Shown piece after piece: positions 8,557-17,840 of a stretch of DNA of 64,000 nt. Position numbers and translations under genes: made by a program. The DNA comes from CAWBUW01 sp963792075. Its GTDB lineage: Bacteria > Chloroflexota > Anaerolineae > Anaerolineales > UBA4823. The stretch covers positions 806,001 to 870,000 of the forward strand of contig CAWBUW010000007.1 in the NCBI GenBank assembly GCA_963792075.1, in the 5' to 3' direction. The notes under the pieces are model-generated. The model had not been told where the DNA came from, ran no database searches, and saw nothing but the letters and a program-made list of their open reading frames with translations. Each line of letters opens with the position of its first letter. Position 1 is the first letter of the stretch.

Positions 8557-10584
8557 TCATTTGATTAACTTTTTCAATCCGTCTTCATCCAGAATGGACA
8601 CACCCAGAGCTTTTGCTTTCTCCAGCTTAGATCCAGGCGCTTCGCCCAATACCAGGTAGCTCGTCTTTTTACTCACCGAGTCCGTCACTTTGCCGCCCTG
8701 TCCTTCGATCAACGCTTTGGCATCCTCACGGGATAGAGTGGGGAGAGTCCCGGTGATGACAAAGGTCAGGCCAGATAGGATCTGGCTGGCGGCGGTCGTT
8801 GTAGCCGGCTGTGCTACAGGCCATACCCCCACCATCCGCAGCTTCGCCAGTAAAGCTTGGTTAGCAGGTCGTTCAAACCAATCCACAATCGCCTCTGCGA
8901 TATTAGGGCCAACCCCTTCAATCAATTGAAGCTCTTCCGCGTTCGCCTGACTCAATCGTTCCAGATCGACATAGTTGCGCGACAGGTCTGCTGCCATCAC
9001 TTCCCCCACCCCCCGGATGCCCAAAGCGTTGAGCACCCGCGCCAGGGGCTGCTCTTTCGAGGCCTGGATCGCCGCCAGCAGATTATCTGCCTTCTTGTCC
9101 GCGAACCCATCTAAATCCAAAAGGGCCTCCCGGTTAAGGTTGTACAGATCAGCCACATCTTTCACCAGGCCAGCTTCAATCAACTGCTCAATAATCTTGA
9201 TCCCCAAACCCACAATATCCATCGCTCCACGCGAAACGAAATGTTCCAAATGGCGCACCAATTGCTCCGGGCAGGCTGCATTGACGCAGTACCAGGCGAC
9301 CTCTCCCTCGAAATGTTCAACGGGCTGTTCACAGACTGGGCACACTTCAGGTGGAATAAAAGGCCATTCGTCTCCCTGCCGCGCGCTGACCACGGGCCCG
9401 ATCACATACGGGATCACGTCCCCAGCGCGTTTGAGCAATACCCTATCCCCTGGGCGGATATCTTTCTCGGCAATATAATCAAAATTGTGCAGCGTGGCCT
9501 GCTTTACGATCACCCCACCAATCTCCACAGGTTCGAGCACAGCATAGGGCGTGAGTACGCCTGTGCGCCCTACATTCACCCTGATTTCAAGCAGCCTGGT
9601 CGTGACTTCGCGCGCCGGGAATTTGAATGCCAGCGCCCCACGTGGATCCTTGCCCACAAAGCCCAGGTCTTCGGCCAGCCGCAGATCATTAATCTTGATC
9701 ACCGCTCCATCCACTTCAAAAGGTAGCTGGTCCCGGCGCACCGCGCTCGCTTCGCAAGCGGCAATGGCAGCCTCTAAATCCACACATTGGATCGCTTCAG
9801 GTACTGGAAAACCCAGTGCCTGCAAATACATCAGCCTTTCGCGCTGGGAGCTTGGAAATTTTCCGTCGCCAGCCACAATCGCGTAAACCAGCAGAGTCAA
9901 GGGTCGTTCGGCGGTCAAGGCAGGGCCTAACTGCCGCAGGGATCCGGCCGCAGTATTGCGCGGGTTCAAATACGTTTTCTCGCCGGCTTCTTCCAGACGT
10001 TTATTTAACGCCTCAAAATCCTTGAGCATAATGAAGGCTTCCCCGCGCACCACGATTTCGGTGGGCGGCTGGGGTCCTTTGGGGTTTACCGGGATACGCA
10101 GCGGCAGCGCCCGGATCGTGCGCAAGTTCTGGGTGATATCTTCGCCAATCTCGCCATCGCCGCGGGTCGCTCCCTGTACAAACAAACCATTGCGATAGGT
10201 CAGCACCACCGTCAAGCCATCAATCTTCGGTTCAACCCCATAAGTCGCCGATTCGATCCGGTCGTCAATTTTCCTGACCCGCTCGTACCAGGCACGAACA
10301 CCCTCCGCGTTGAACGCATTCGCCAGGCTCAAGATCGGTGCGACATGGCGGACTTTGACAAATTTCTCCGCGGGCGCCGCCCCGGCCCGTTGTGTCGGCA
10401 AATCCGGCGTGACCCATTCCGGGTGGAGCGTTTCGATCTCACGTAATTCAGCCGCGAGCTGGTCATATTCATAATCGCTGATCGTGGGGTCGTCCAGGAC
10501 ATGATAACGATAGGAATGATACAGGACTTCCTGGCGCAGGGTCCCCAGCCGCGCTTGCATCGCCTGGTCATCACGAGTGCTCAT
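8557..10584 (-). CDS. ligA: NAD-dependent DNA ligase LigA
   Basis: The 675-residue protein shows all LigA domains in order. These are the Ia domain (YRYHVLDDPTISDYEYD), the adenylation domain with the AMP lysine in VEPKIDGL, the OB fold, a four-cysteine zinc finger (CPVCEQPVEHF to CVNAACPEQL), HhH repeats and a C-terminal BRCT domain (SGLTFVITGTLPTLSREDAK). It seals nicks during replication and repair. The ATG at 10584 is preferred because TATAAT lies on the minus strand at 10597-10592, seven bases away, with no Shine-Dalgarno, which points to a leaderless message. An in-frame start at 10614 would lie upstream of that box. The 3' end overlaps the oxoamine synthase. Confidence 0.97.
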   Translation of the reverse strand: MSTRDDQAMQARLGTLRQEVLYHSYRYHVLDDPTISDYEYDQLAAELREIETLHPEWVTPDLPTQRAGAAPAEKFVKVRHVAPILSLANAFNAEGVRAWYERVRKIDDRIESATYGVEPKIDGLTVVLTYRNGLFVQGATRGDGEIGEDITQNLRTIRALPLRIPVNPKGPQPPTEIVVRGEAFIMLKDFEALNKRLEEAGEKTYLNPRNTAAGSLRQLGPALTAERPLTLLVYAIVAGDGKFPSSQRERLMYLQALGFPVPEAIQCVDLEAAIAACEASAVRRDQLPFEVDGAVIKINDLRLAEDLGFVGKDPRGALAFKFPAREVTTRLLEIRVNVGRTGVLTPYAVLEPVEIGGVIVKQATLHNFDYIAEKDIRPGDRVLLKRAGDVIPYVIGPVVSARQGDEWPFIPPEVCPVCEQPVEHFEGEVAWYCVNAACPEQLVRHLEHFVSRGAMDIVGLGIKIIEQLIEAGLVKDVADLYNLNREALLDLDGFADKKADNLLAAIQASKEQPLARVLNALGIRGVGEVMAADLSRNYVDLERLSQANAEELQLIEGVGPNIAEAIVDWFERPANQALLAKLRMVGVWPVAQPATTTAASQILSGLTFVITGTLPTLSREDAKALIEGQGGKVTDSVSKKTSYLVLGEAPGSKLEKAKALGVSILDEDGLKKLIK

Positions 10585-10591
10585 GGGCTGT

Positions 10592-10597
10592 ATTATA
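10592..10597 (-). promoter_or_regulatory. -10 box of a leaderless ligA promoter
   Basis: TATAAT on the minus strand ends seven bases before the ligA ATG, so transcription would start at the start codon itself. No -35 is recognisable. Confidence 0.6.
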
Positions 10598-10601
10598 GCG
10601 T

Positions 10602-10636
10602 AAAAAACTAACAACGGGCTGGTTTGCCCAGCCCGT
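10602..10636 (-). terminator. intrinsic terminator of the amine-catabolism operon
   Basis: The nine-base arms 10614-10622 and 10628-10636 (ACGGGCTGG/CCAGCCCGT) pair perfectly around a five-base loop. On the minus strand they are followed by a T-rich tract ending in six T (10607-10602). It sits after the last, broken aminotransferase gene and just before the ligA promoter. Confidence 0.8.
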
Positions 10637-10682
10637 CGGACGCTAGCCTCCCGAAATCGCCGGGATCAGATGCGCCACATTT

Positions 10683-11406
10683 TCACGCAGTTACTTCTTT
10701 CAACGCATCTTTCAGAATACTTAAAGCCGTATCGATTTGGCCCTTCGTAACCACTAGAGGTGGAATCCAGCGGATGGTGTTATCCCACGGCCCACAGGTC
10801 AGCAGCAAAAGCTTCCGATCCTGGCAGGCATGCGCCACCGCTTTCGCGGTTGCCTTGTCCGGTTTGCCGCCTTCCACTGTGCAGAATTCGGTGCCAATCA
10901 TCAGCCCCAAACCACGGATATCGGCGATCTGAGGATATTCTTCTTGCAGATGGCGCAAACCGGTGGATAACTGCAAGCCACGCACGCGCGCATTTTCCAA
11001 CATTCCATCTTCCTTGATGGCGCGGATCGTGCCCACTGCGGCGCCCGGTCGCCTGGCGCGCTAACTTCATCGCCCCTTCCACCGCTTCTGCGCCGGAATT
11101 GCTGAAGAAGTAGCCATCCAATTGGGGTGGTACAAACGTGCGCAGCTCATTGACCAGTTGCAGCAGCGGTTCGTGCAGGACAATATTCACCTGCCCGTGG
11201 ATCAATTTGCCCGCCTGTTCACGGATCGCCTCGACCACCCTCGGGTGGCAGTGCCCGGTATTGGTCACCCCGATGCCACAGGTAAAATCCAGATACTGCG
11301 TACCATCCTGATCATATAGATAGCACCCCTCGCCGCGTGAGGCAATGATGGGTGTGTAATGCGTCCAAACGGGAGAAAGATAGGGAATCGCGTCATTTAG
11401 AGTCAT
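10683..11406 (-). pseudogene. class-III aminotransferase with an internal deletion and frameshift
   Basis: The first ~120 residues are a normal class-III aminotransferase N terminus (LYDQDGTQYLDFTCGIGVTN, FFSNSGAEAVEGAMKLAR, QATGR). Immediately afterwards, in another frame, comes the normal C terminus (AAVGTIRAIKEDGML to LKDALKEVTA). About 190 central residues are missing, including the PLP lysine and cofactor-binding Asp, and the joint near 11040-11055 shifts the frame. The locus is ~724 bases against ~1,300 for an intact gene. The N terminus resembles 4-aminobutyrate/ornithine-type enzymes. It cannot make a working enzyme. An assembly collapse between paralogues is the alternative to real decay. 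Confidence 0.85.
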
Positions 11407-11456
11407 TTATATTTCCTTCATAAAAGGGTTCAGGGCTGCTTTCAATTTCAATCGGC

Positions 11457-13367
11457 TCAATCTGGCAGATATGCTGCCGCCCATTCGATACCCAAATCAG
11501 CCATCTTGGCTTTCGTTGGCAAACCCTCCGCGGTCCAACCTACATACTGATAGTAGTAATCCAGTGCTTTCTCAAAATCAACTCGATCGACCGCAACGCC
11601 GGCTGTCGGACCCGTGCCTTGCAGCGGCTTGAAGAATTTCTTTGGCAAGGTATCATCCTTACGCGTAAAACCTTCGCGCGCATTGAAGACACGCAGCATA
11701 TTCAAGCGCCGTTCCCCGACTTTCATTAACTCGTACAGGGATACCTTCCAGCCTGTCACGGCTTCAACCAATTCAACTGTTTCCTTCGGTCCATACAAAG
11801 TCCAGGCAGGGCCCCAAACAAACTGGCACAATTCCAACGTGTCCAGCAGGCTGTAGAAGATCTGTGTGTACGCAGCAAAACGCACTTTCTCGGATCCGAG
11901 GCTGCCTGAGGCAGGCGGGTCCTTCAAATCTAGCGCAGCCAGTCTTTCCAGATATAGCGGGGCGGTTTTGCCTTCGTACATGGGATCGTGCTCACTCGAT
12001 TGGTGGTCCGCACCGAACGGGTTGACCGCATAAATGACTGCCAGTGATTTCTTTGCCTGAGGCATGTGCGCCGGGGCTTCCCCACCTTTCACCGTGATCA
12101 GGCATTCTTCCGCAGCCGGTCCCCAAATTTTGGCTGCTTTTGCCGATCCTTTTGAGAGCACCTTGCCAAGAGGACCTTCCACGTTGACGATCATTTTCAA
12201 CGCTTCCAGCATTGCTTCCACATTACCAAAGCGCAGCTCGATCCCACCGGTTTGTTCTTTGGTAATAATGCCTTTCTCAAAGCATTCCATCGCAAAGGCA
12301 ATCGTCGCCCCACAGGCGATGGTATCCACGCCGTGTTGGTTGCAGATCTGGTTCGCCAGGGAGACTGCGCTCAGGTTGCCGATCCCGCAGTACGAACCGA
12401 ACGTGCCCAGTGTCTCATATTCTGGACCACCATAACGTGGATCCACCTGGTAGGGACCTTCTTTGATTTCAACGACGCGTTTGCAGCGTACCACACACGC
12501 ATAACAGGTGTCACGCTCCTTCAGGATCGTATCGTAGAGCACTTCCCCCGAAATCGGTTCGCAGCTTTCGAACTGGCCCTCTGTATAGTTGCGCGTCGGC
12601 AGCGAGCCAATCGTGTTCTGGAACATCACCACACCTGCAGTGCCATATTTCCCCAGGCCATCCACATCCGCGTTTCCAGGCATCATTTTGGGCCCGGATC
12701 TGTTCAACGCAGCCAGGCGCGCCGGGTCTGCCAATTGCGGTTTCTCTTTTCCCCGCACCACCACCGCTTTCAGGTTCTTAGAGGCCATCACCAATCCCAT
12801 CCCGGTGCGCCCGTTGTTCCGGTTGGCCATGTTCACCAGGCTGGCAAAGAGCACGCCCTTTTCTGCGGCTGGACCAGCCTGTAAGACTTGAACTTTTACA
12901 TCCCCCAACTCGCGTTGAAGAATCTCATCCACTTCACCCGTGAGCTTGCTCATCAAATGGGTAGCATCTTGCAATTTCGCCTCACCCTGCAAAATCGAGA
13001 GATATACTGGCCTGGGTGATTTCCCGCGCAATACGATTCCGTCGAACCCGGCAAATTTCAACTCCGCCGGGAAGAACCCGCCCGCCTGCAAATCGCCGAT
13101 CGCGCCGCTCAGGGGGGACTTGGCATTGGCATTGATCCGGCTCTGTCCTGAGATGGCTGCGCCGGTCGTCACGCTCAGCATTAAGGTGAGCACGTTTTCC
13201 GGCCCAACGGGGTCAGCTCCCGCCGGGACTTCCTTCAATACATAGTACAGCCCCATCGCACTGCCGCCCATATACTTGCGGTAGAAACTTTCTGGCGGCT
13301 GTTCAACACTCAGTTCACCTGTGGTCAGGTTGACGTGAAGAATTTTACCTGTGTAACCGTATGACAT
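11457..13367 (-). CDS. aldehyde:ferredoxin oxidoreductase family protein (AOR 2)
   Basis: The 636-residue enzyme has the typical AOR length and layout. MSYGYTGKILHVNLTTGEL opens the AOR_N domain, a YMGGSAMG turn follows, and the iron-sulfur ligands are Cys288, Cys291 and Cys295 (CYACVVRC). The fourth ligand is in LDTLELCQF near residue 510. The numbering of the first three coincides with that of the classical Pyrococcus AOR. ATG 13367 has GGAGG six bases upstream. It lies 40 bases after the saccharopine-dehydrogenase-like gene, in an operon of aminotransferases. The inferred role is oxidation of the aldehydes they produce, with ferredoxin reduction. Tungsten or molybdenum use cannot be told from sequence. 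Confidence 0.9.
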   Translation of the reverse strand: MSYGYTGKILHVNLTTGELSVEQPPESFYRKYMGGSAMGLYYVLKEVPAGADPVGPENVLTLMLSVTTGAAISGQSRINANAKSPLSGAIGDLQAGGFFPAELKFAGFDGIVLRGKSPRPVYLSILQGEAKLQDATHLMSKLTGEVDEILQRELGDVKVQVLQAGPAAEKGVLFASLVNMANRNNGRTGMGLVMASKNLKAVVVRGKEKPQLADPARLAALNRSGPKMMPGNADVDGLGKYGTAGVVMFQNTIGSLPTRNYTEGQFESCEPISGEVLYDTILKERDTCYACVVRCKRVVEIKEGPYQVDPRYGGPEYETLGTFGSYCGIGNLSAVSLANQICNQHGVDTIACGATIAFAMECFEKGIITKEQTGGIELRFGNVEAMLEALKMIVNVEGPLGKVLSKGSAKAAKIWGPAAEECLITVKGGEAPAHMPQAKKSLAVIYAVNPFGADHQSSEHDPMYEGKTAPLYLERLAALDLKDPPASGSLGSEKVRFAAYTQIFYSLLDTLELCQFVWGPAWTLYGPKETVELVEAVTGWKVSLYELMKVGERRLNMLRVFNAREGFTRKDDTLPKKFFKPLQGTGPTAGVAVDRVDFEKALDYYYQYVGWTAEGLPTKAKMADLGIEWAAAYLPD

Positions 13368-13406
13368 CTCACACCTCCATCATTCTAACAAAATTCAATT
13401 TGAGAA

Positions 13407-14612
13407 TTACATTTCCTTCAATTTCCAGGGGAAACCGTAATCGGCCATTTTGTCCATAAATGGCATTGGTTCAAAGGCTTCCGCGCCAAGTACGCCAACA
13501 CCCTTCCAATCCCCGTGTTCAAGCAAATCCCAACCAATCACCGCATTGAATGCCGTCTGCACCACCACGGCCTGGCAGCCAAATTTTTTCATGCAGGCCT
13601 CATTGTCGGCCACCTGGTAAAGGTAAACCTGACGAGCTTTGCCATCTTTAACGCCCTTGACCCAGGTGCCCGCGCAGGTTTTACCAAACATCCGGTCACC
13701 CAGGTGCGCCGGGTCGGGCAGGCAGGCCGCCACCACATCTCGCGGGGCTACTTCAACCCCTTTCACTCGAATCGGATTCTTATTATCCAGCCCAAGCATA
13801 TGCAATGTTTTCAATACCCCAATAAATTGATCCCCCAAACCATACTTAAAGGTCACCCGCTCGGTATTGACCCAACGTGGCACCAACAGCACTTCTTCGT
13901 GTTCCACGTTGACTACTTCAACTTTCCCAATTCCTTCGGGGAATTCAAATATCTCGGGTTCGGAGAATGGCTCGGTAGTAAACCAGCCCTTGTCTTTTTC
14001 CCACACCACGGGTGGGTTCAGGCATTCTTCGATGGTCGTCCAGATCGAAAAATTGGGCGCGAATTCATAACCACGCACTTCAATATTGGCCCCATCGCGT
14101 ACGCCCACTTCTTCGATCTTATCAAACAGAAAATCTTGAGCATAACGCGCGAAGACATCTGCCATGCCGGGTTCTACACCCAATCCGACGAATGCCAGCA
14201 GTCCTTTTTCTTCCCACTGCTTGGCGCGCTCGAACTGGTAATCACCCAGCTTGATTCCCGGTTGGCTGAATGGAGCGTCAGGATGCGGCTCAGATAATGT
14301 CATCGCCATATCCATATAATTGCAGCCCACTTCGAAAGCCGCTTCAAAAATGGGCACATTGTACTGTGGGTCGCATGCGTTCATGATCAGGTCAACCTGA
14401 TACTTCTTAGCTAATTCTTCAACCATAAGCTGCTTGCTGGCATCGATAAACTCCGCCGGGAAGCGCCTGGCATCACCCATTTTTGCCTGCACTTCCTTTG
14501 CTCGTTTCGGGTTGAAATCAGCTAACACAACCAGCTCAACCCAGGGGCGACCTTTCGCAATCACCGCGATGGCCTCCCCCACACCGCCGACGCCAACGAG
14601 TAAAACTTTCAT
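13407..14612 (-). CDS. saccharopine dehydrogenase-family NAD(P)-dependent oxidoreductase
   Basis: This 401-residue protein starts MKVLLVGVGGVGEAIA, a GxGxxG Rossmann motif, followed by LADFNPKRAKEV. The next segment, LIMNACDPQYNVPIFEAAFEVGCNYMDMA, is characteristic of saccharopine dehydrogenase and carboxynorspermidine synthase-type proteins, and the C-terminal catalytic domain is full length. ATG 14612 is placed by GAGGA about eight bases upstream; an in-frame GTG at 14621 directly abuts that site. Because its neighbours are amine aminotransferases and an AOR, a reductive or oxidative step on an aldehyde-amino acid adduct (lysine or polyamine metabolism) is plausible. The substrate is not determinable here. 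Confidence 0.8.
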   Translation of the reverse strand: MKVLLVGVGGVGEAIAVIAKGRPWVELVVLADFNPKRAKEVQAKMGDARRFPAEFIDASKQLMVEELAKKYQVDLIMNACDPQYNVPIFEAAFEVGCNYMDMAMTLSEPHPDAPFSQPGIKLGDYQFERAKQWEEKGLLAFVGLGVEPGMADVFARYAQDFLFDKIEEVGVRDGANIEVRGYEFAPNFSIWTTIEECLNPPVVWEKDKGWFTTEPFSEPEIFEFPEGIGKVEVVNVEHEEVLLVPRWVNTERVTFKYGLGDQFIGVLKTLHMLGLDNKNPIRVKGVEVAPRDVVAACLPDPAHLGDRMFGKTCAGTWVKGVKDGKARQVYLYQVADNEACMKKFGCQAVVVQTAFNAVIGWDLLEHGDWKGVGVLGAEAFEPMPFMDKMADYGFPWKLKEM

Positions 14613-14641
14613 GGTCCTCACTCCTCAGTCAAGTTTGAGTA

Positions 14642-14677
14642 GGGTATTGTGTGCAGGTGCACCTGCACACAATACCC
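14642..14677. repeat. perfect 36-base palindrome in the operon
   Basis: The centre is GTGCAC and both arms match over 18 bases with no loop. It lies between the putrescine-type aminotransferase stop and the saccharopine-dehydrogenase-like start, without a T run on either side. RNA processing, a binding site or partial termination are all possible. Confidence 0.7.
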
Positions 14678-14762
14678 AGGAATTCCCTGATTTCCAGCTT
14701 AAGTACTAGGCTTTATTCCCCGCCTTTGACTTCGGTCTATACCTGATCTTGGAGCATGCTCG

Positions 14763-14792
14763 CTGTCTATACAGTTTGCGCTATATAGACAG
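14763..14792. repeat. inverted repeat CTGTCTATA / TATAGACAG
   Basis: Nine-base arms (14763-14771 and 14784-14792) are separated by 12 bases, directly after the aminotransferase stop at 14806. No T run follows, so a protein-binding site or an mRNA-stabilising hairpin is as likely as a terminator. Confidence 0.5.
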
Positions 14793-14805
14793 TCCTATTG
14801 ATCTA

Positions 14806-16182
14806 TTAGTCTCCTGGTGAAGCTATCTTTTCGTTCTTAATTTCGCCCAACGTATCTTCCAAGCGATCGAGCATCGCGTCGATCTGTTCGTAGGTAATTA
14901 CCAGAGGTGGCTCGATGCGAATGGTATGTGCGCTGGTTAAAGTACCCGCCACAAGCACCCCACGTTTGAACAAGCCTGCTGCGACCTGATATCCTGCTTC
15001 CGGATTGTGGAAGTGCATGCCGATCAGCAGGCCGCGCCCGGTGATGCTCTTATAAATATCCGAGTATTGGTCAGCCAGAGCTTGCAGCTTAGGGATGATG
15101 TAATTGCCTTTTGCCGCAGCTTGTTCCCACAGTTTTTCGCGCAGCGTCACATGGATGGCTGCAATCGCTGCAGAACACGCCAGGGCTCCGCCACCCGTGG
15201 TCGTGGTATGGATGAAAGGATTCGGGTACATCATACACTGCCAAATTTCTTCGTTTGCGCAGAAAGCGCTTACGGGCATCACGCCGCCGCCCAACGACTT
15301 TGCCATTGCCAGGATATCTGGCACCACGTTCCAGTGATCGACGCCCCATAGCTTGCCTGTGCGCCCCAGACCCGTCTGCACTTCATCTGCGATCAGCAAC
15401 ACGCCATACTGCCTTGTCACTTCACGCACGCGCGGCCAGAAATCATCTGGCGGCACAATGCCTCCAGCTTCACCCTGGATCGGTTCAAACAGCACTGCAG
15501 CAATATCGACACCCACCGTGTGGCAAATTTCCAGTTGCCTTTCCACTGCATCTGCGTCACCAAAAGGCACATGGTAAATCGGTCCCCCATACAGCATTCC
15601 AGGCGGTTGGCGATAGTCTGCCTTACCCATCATACTCAACGAGCCCATCGTCTTTCCGTGGAAGGCTTTGACCGCTACGATAAAGCCCGATTTCTTGGTG
15701 TACATCTTCGCCAGCTTGATCGCGCCTTCTATTGACTCTGTACCGGAAGCGGCAAAGAAGGAATACTTGATATCCCCCGGAGTGATCTCGCCCAACAAGC
15801 GCGCCAGCACACCGCGCAATGGGTCGATCAGTTCCTGGCTGGGCATAGGAGAGCGGCCTAACTGCGCTCGCACCGCTTCGACCACATCCGGATGGCTCCA
15901 CCCCAGGTCCATCATGCCATAACCACCCAGGCAGTCGATATATTCACGGCCGAGCACGTCACGGAAGATCGCGCCACTGCCAGCCCATTCCACCGCAGCC
16001 CAATCACCCGCTTCGGTGATTGACTTGCGGTAATCTAACCAGCCTTTGTTAAAATGTTCGGCGAAGTTATATTTGCTTTCGTCGATAATCTGCTTACCCA
16101 ACTTCTCATCCACTTCTGGCTTTTTGATGATTTCCAGCCAGCGTTTCGAATACGTCAAGGCATTTTCTAAATTTTGCGGCAT
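14806..16182 (-). CDS. patA: putrescine-type class-III aminotransferase
   Basis: The 458-residue protein resembles Escherichia coli putrescine aminotransferase throughout. Shared features are an N-terminal extension ending FNKGWLDYRKS, YIDCLGGYGMMDLG, ELIDPLRGVLARLL, KYSFFAASGTESIEGA, FEPIQGEAGGIVPP, IADEVQTGLGRTG, the PLP lysine in AMAKSLGGGVMP, and HTTTTGGG. Family knowledge: putrescine + 2-oxoglutarate gives 4-aminobutanal + glutamate; cadaverine and other diamines are also used. ATG 16182 is preceded by GAGGAG. The AOR two genes downstream could oxidise the aldehyde. The match is strong for the family and moderate for the exact substrate. Confidence 0.85.
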   Translation of the reverse strand: MPQNLENALTYSKRWLEIIKKPEVDEKLGKQIIDESKYNFAEHFNKGWLDYRKSITEAGDWAAVEWAGSGAIFRDVLGREYIDCLGGYGMMDLGWSHPDVVEAVRAQLGRSPMPSQELIDPLRGVLARLLGEITPGDIKYSFFAASGTESIEGAIKLAKMYTKKSGFIVAVKAFHGKTMGSLSMMGKADYRQPPGMLYGGPIYHVPFGDADAVERQLEICHTVGVDIAAVLFEPIQGEAGGIVPPDDFWPRVREVTRQYGVLLIADEVQTGLGRTGKLWGVDHWNVVPDILAMAKSLGGGVMPVSAFCANEEIWQCMMYPNPFIHTTTTGGGALACSAAIAAIHVTLREKLWEQAAAKGNYIIPKLQALADQYSDIYKSITGRGLLIGMHFHNPEAGYQVAAGLFKRGVLVAGTLTSAHTIRIEPPLVITYEQIDAMLDRLEDTLGEIKNEKIASPGD

Positions 16183-16238
16183 CGCATTCTCTCCTCGAAA
16201 ATAATAAATCAGACTGGTGCAACCCGTTTAGCTCAGGC

Positions 16239-17543
16239 TTACTTCACCGCTACGGGATCGCTGATCTCGCTGAGCGCACCTTCAACAATGCCCAGCCCTT
16301 CATCCAACTGCGCTTGGGTGATACACAGGGGAGGGACTACAAAAGCCACGTTCTTGAAGATAAATGTAAACAATCCATGCTCGCGCAGGTATTTACCGAA
16401 TGCCGCCAGGTCGACCAACGGTTCCTTCGTAGTCCGGTCTTTTACCATTTCAATCGCTGAGAATAAGCCAATATAGCGCACGTCACCTACGCTTGGGTGG
16501 TTAGCCTTGATCGCCTCCAAGCGCTTGCCCAGGTATTTACCCACTTTCCTTGCGTTTTCCATCAGCCCATCTTCCCGGTATACTTCAATCGTTGCCACTG
16601 CCGCGGCACAGGCTAAGGGATGTCCGCTATAGGTCAGGCCGCAGTACAGGTACTTATCATCCAGGAACTGGGTGATTTTCTCGGAAACGATCACTGCGCC
16701 CAGAGGCACATATCCCGATGTGATCCCTTTCGCAGTGGTGATGATATCTGGCTGCACGTCCCAGTTGTCTACTGCGAACCACTGCCCTGTGCGTCCCCAG
16801 CCGCTCATCACTTCGTCAGAAATTAGCAGAATATTGTACTTGGTGCATATTTCGCGTACCCGCGGCCAATAATCGTCCGGCGGCACGATCAGGCCATTCG
16901 AGCCAGTTACCCCTTCCATGATAATCGCCGCGACATGATCTGGCCCTTCATATTGGATTATTTCTTCAACATGCTTGATACATTCTCGGTGGCAAGTCTC
17001 GCGCGTCCAACCAAATGGACAGCGGTAGCAGTACGGGTCAAGGAAATGCACCGCACCGGGCATAGCAGGCTCCACCGGCAGGCGGCGGTAATCACCGGTC
17101 AGCGCAATTGCGCCGTGCGTCGCGCCGTGATAAGAACGGTAGCGCGCCAGGATCTTATGCTTGCCGGTATAGAAACGGGCGATCTTGATCGCGTTTTCGT
17201 TTGCTTCTGCTCCACCCAGGCAGAAGAAAGTTTTTTTCAAATCACCCGGCGCAACCTCGGCGATCATCCGCCCCGCTTCTCCTCGCGGTTCGGTTGCCAT
17301 ACCGGGGTGTGCAAAGGCCAGCTTACCAGCTTGATCCTGGATAGCTTTAACCACTTTCGGGTGTTGGTGCCCGATATTGACATTCATTAACTGGGAAGAA
17401 AAATCGAGGTAACGTTTCCCATCTGCATCCCAGAAATACACCCCCTCTGCCTTGACCATCGGGATGGGACTGATGGCATTCTGTACCGACCAGGAAAACA
17501 GGGTGTACTCTTTGTTTTCTGCTACGATCTCTTTTCCATTCAT
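16239..17543 (-). CDS. class-III aminotransferase, taurine/omega-amino acid:pyruvate type
   Basis: This complete 434-residue class-III enzyme has GVYFWDADGKRYLDFSSQLMN, FFCLGGAEANENAIKIAR, SYHGATHGAIALTGDYRR, ISDEVMSGWGRTG, the PLP lysine in TTAKGITSGYVPLG, and LTYSGHPLACAA. The order and the DPYCYRCPFG segment resemble taurine:pyruvate and other omega-amino acid:pyruvate aminotransferases. The product would be an aldehyde (for example sulfoacetaldehyde or malonate semialdehyde). ATG 17543 follows AAGGAG by nine bases; an in-frame ATG at 17552 directly abuts it. No sulfoacetaldehyde gene is nearby, so taurine itself is not supported by context. Confidence 0.85.
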   Translation of the reverse strand: MNGKEIVAENKEYTLFSWSVQNAISPIPMVKAEGVYFWDADGKRYLDFSSQLMNVNIGHQHPKVVKAIQDQAGKLAFAHPGMATEPRGEAGRMIAEVAPGDLKKTFFCLGGAEANENAIKIARFYTGKHKILARYRSYHGATHGAIALTGDYRRLPVEPAMPGAVHFLDPYCYRCPFGWTRETCHRECIKHVEEIIQYEGPDHVAAIIMEGVTGSNGLIVPPDDYWPRVREICTKYNILLISDEVMSGWGRTGQWFAVDNWDVQPDIITTAKGITSGYVPLGAVIVSEKITQFLDDKYLYCGLTYSGHPLACAAAVATIEVYREDGLMENARKVGKYLGKRLEAIKANHPSVGDVRYIGLFSAIEMVKDRTTKEPLVDLAAFGKYLREHGLFTFIFKNVAFVVPPLCITQAQLDEGLGIVEGALSEISDPVAVK

Positions 17544-17580
17544 TTTATCCATCTCCTTAATGTTCCACACGGGGCTGACT

Positions 17581-17602
17581 TGAAAGTCTCAACGGACTTT
17601 CA
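17581..17602. repeat. small hairpin upstream of the omega-aminotransferase
   Basis: TGAAAGTC (17581-17588) and GACTTTCA (17595-17602) pair around a six-base loop in the gap between the decayed aminotransferase and the intact gene. Confidence 0.5.
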
Positions 17603-17623
17603 TGCTTTGCGGTGCCCGTTGGT

Positions 17624-17840
17624 TTATCGTTTAGCAACTTTGATCGCATCTTCCAGTACCGCCAGGGTCTGGTCTATGTCCTCTTCAATGCCATACTCGT
17701 CGCACTACTTGCGAACGAAGTCCAGGAAACCCGGCTCGGGCAGGATGGCCGCGCAAACGGAAGTTCGAGTTCACCCCCAGCGGCAGCACCTTCTGTGCCC
17801 GCTTCTGTAACGCCTGGCTTTTCTCAAATGGGATATTCAC
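17624..17840 (-). pseudogene. remnant of a GSA-aminomutase-like class-III aminotransferase
   Basis: Three gene pieces are stitched together in 217 bases. The N terminus (from GTG 17840: NIPFEKSQALQKRAQKVLPLG then VNSNFR) has AAAGGAG five bases upstream and overlaps the Lrp stop. After a frame change comes a middle piece reading AILPEPGFLDFVRK, TAG, CDEYGI. The normal C terminus (EEDIDQTLAVLEDAIKVAKR, stop at 17624) follows directly. Some 370 residues are gone and the TAG replaces what is probably a Leu codon. The pieces match the glutamate-1-semialdehyde aminomutase branch, which in this setting probably acted on an amino acid or amine. At least two deletions and a nonsense change point to genuine decay. 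Confidence 0.82.

Noticed and set aside
13515..14297. 260-codon plus-strand open frame
   Set aside because: It is antisense to the saccharopine-dehydrogenase-like gene and rich in His/Phe, as expected of a shadow frame.
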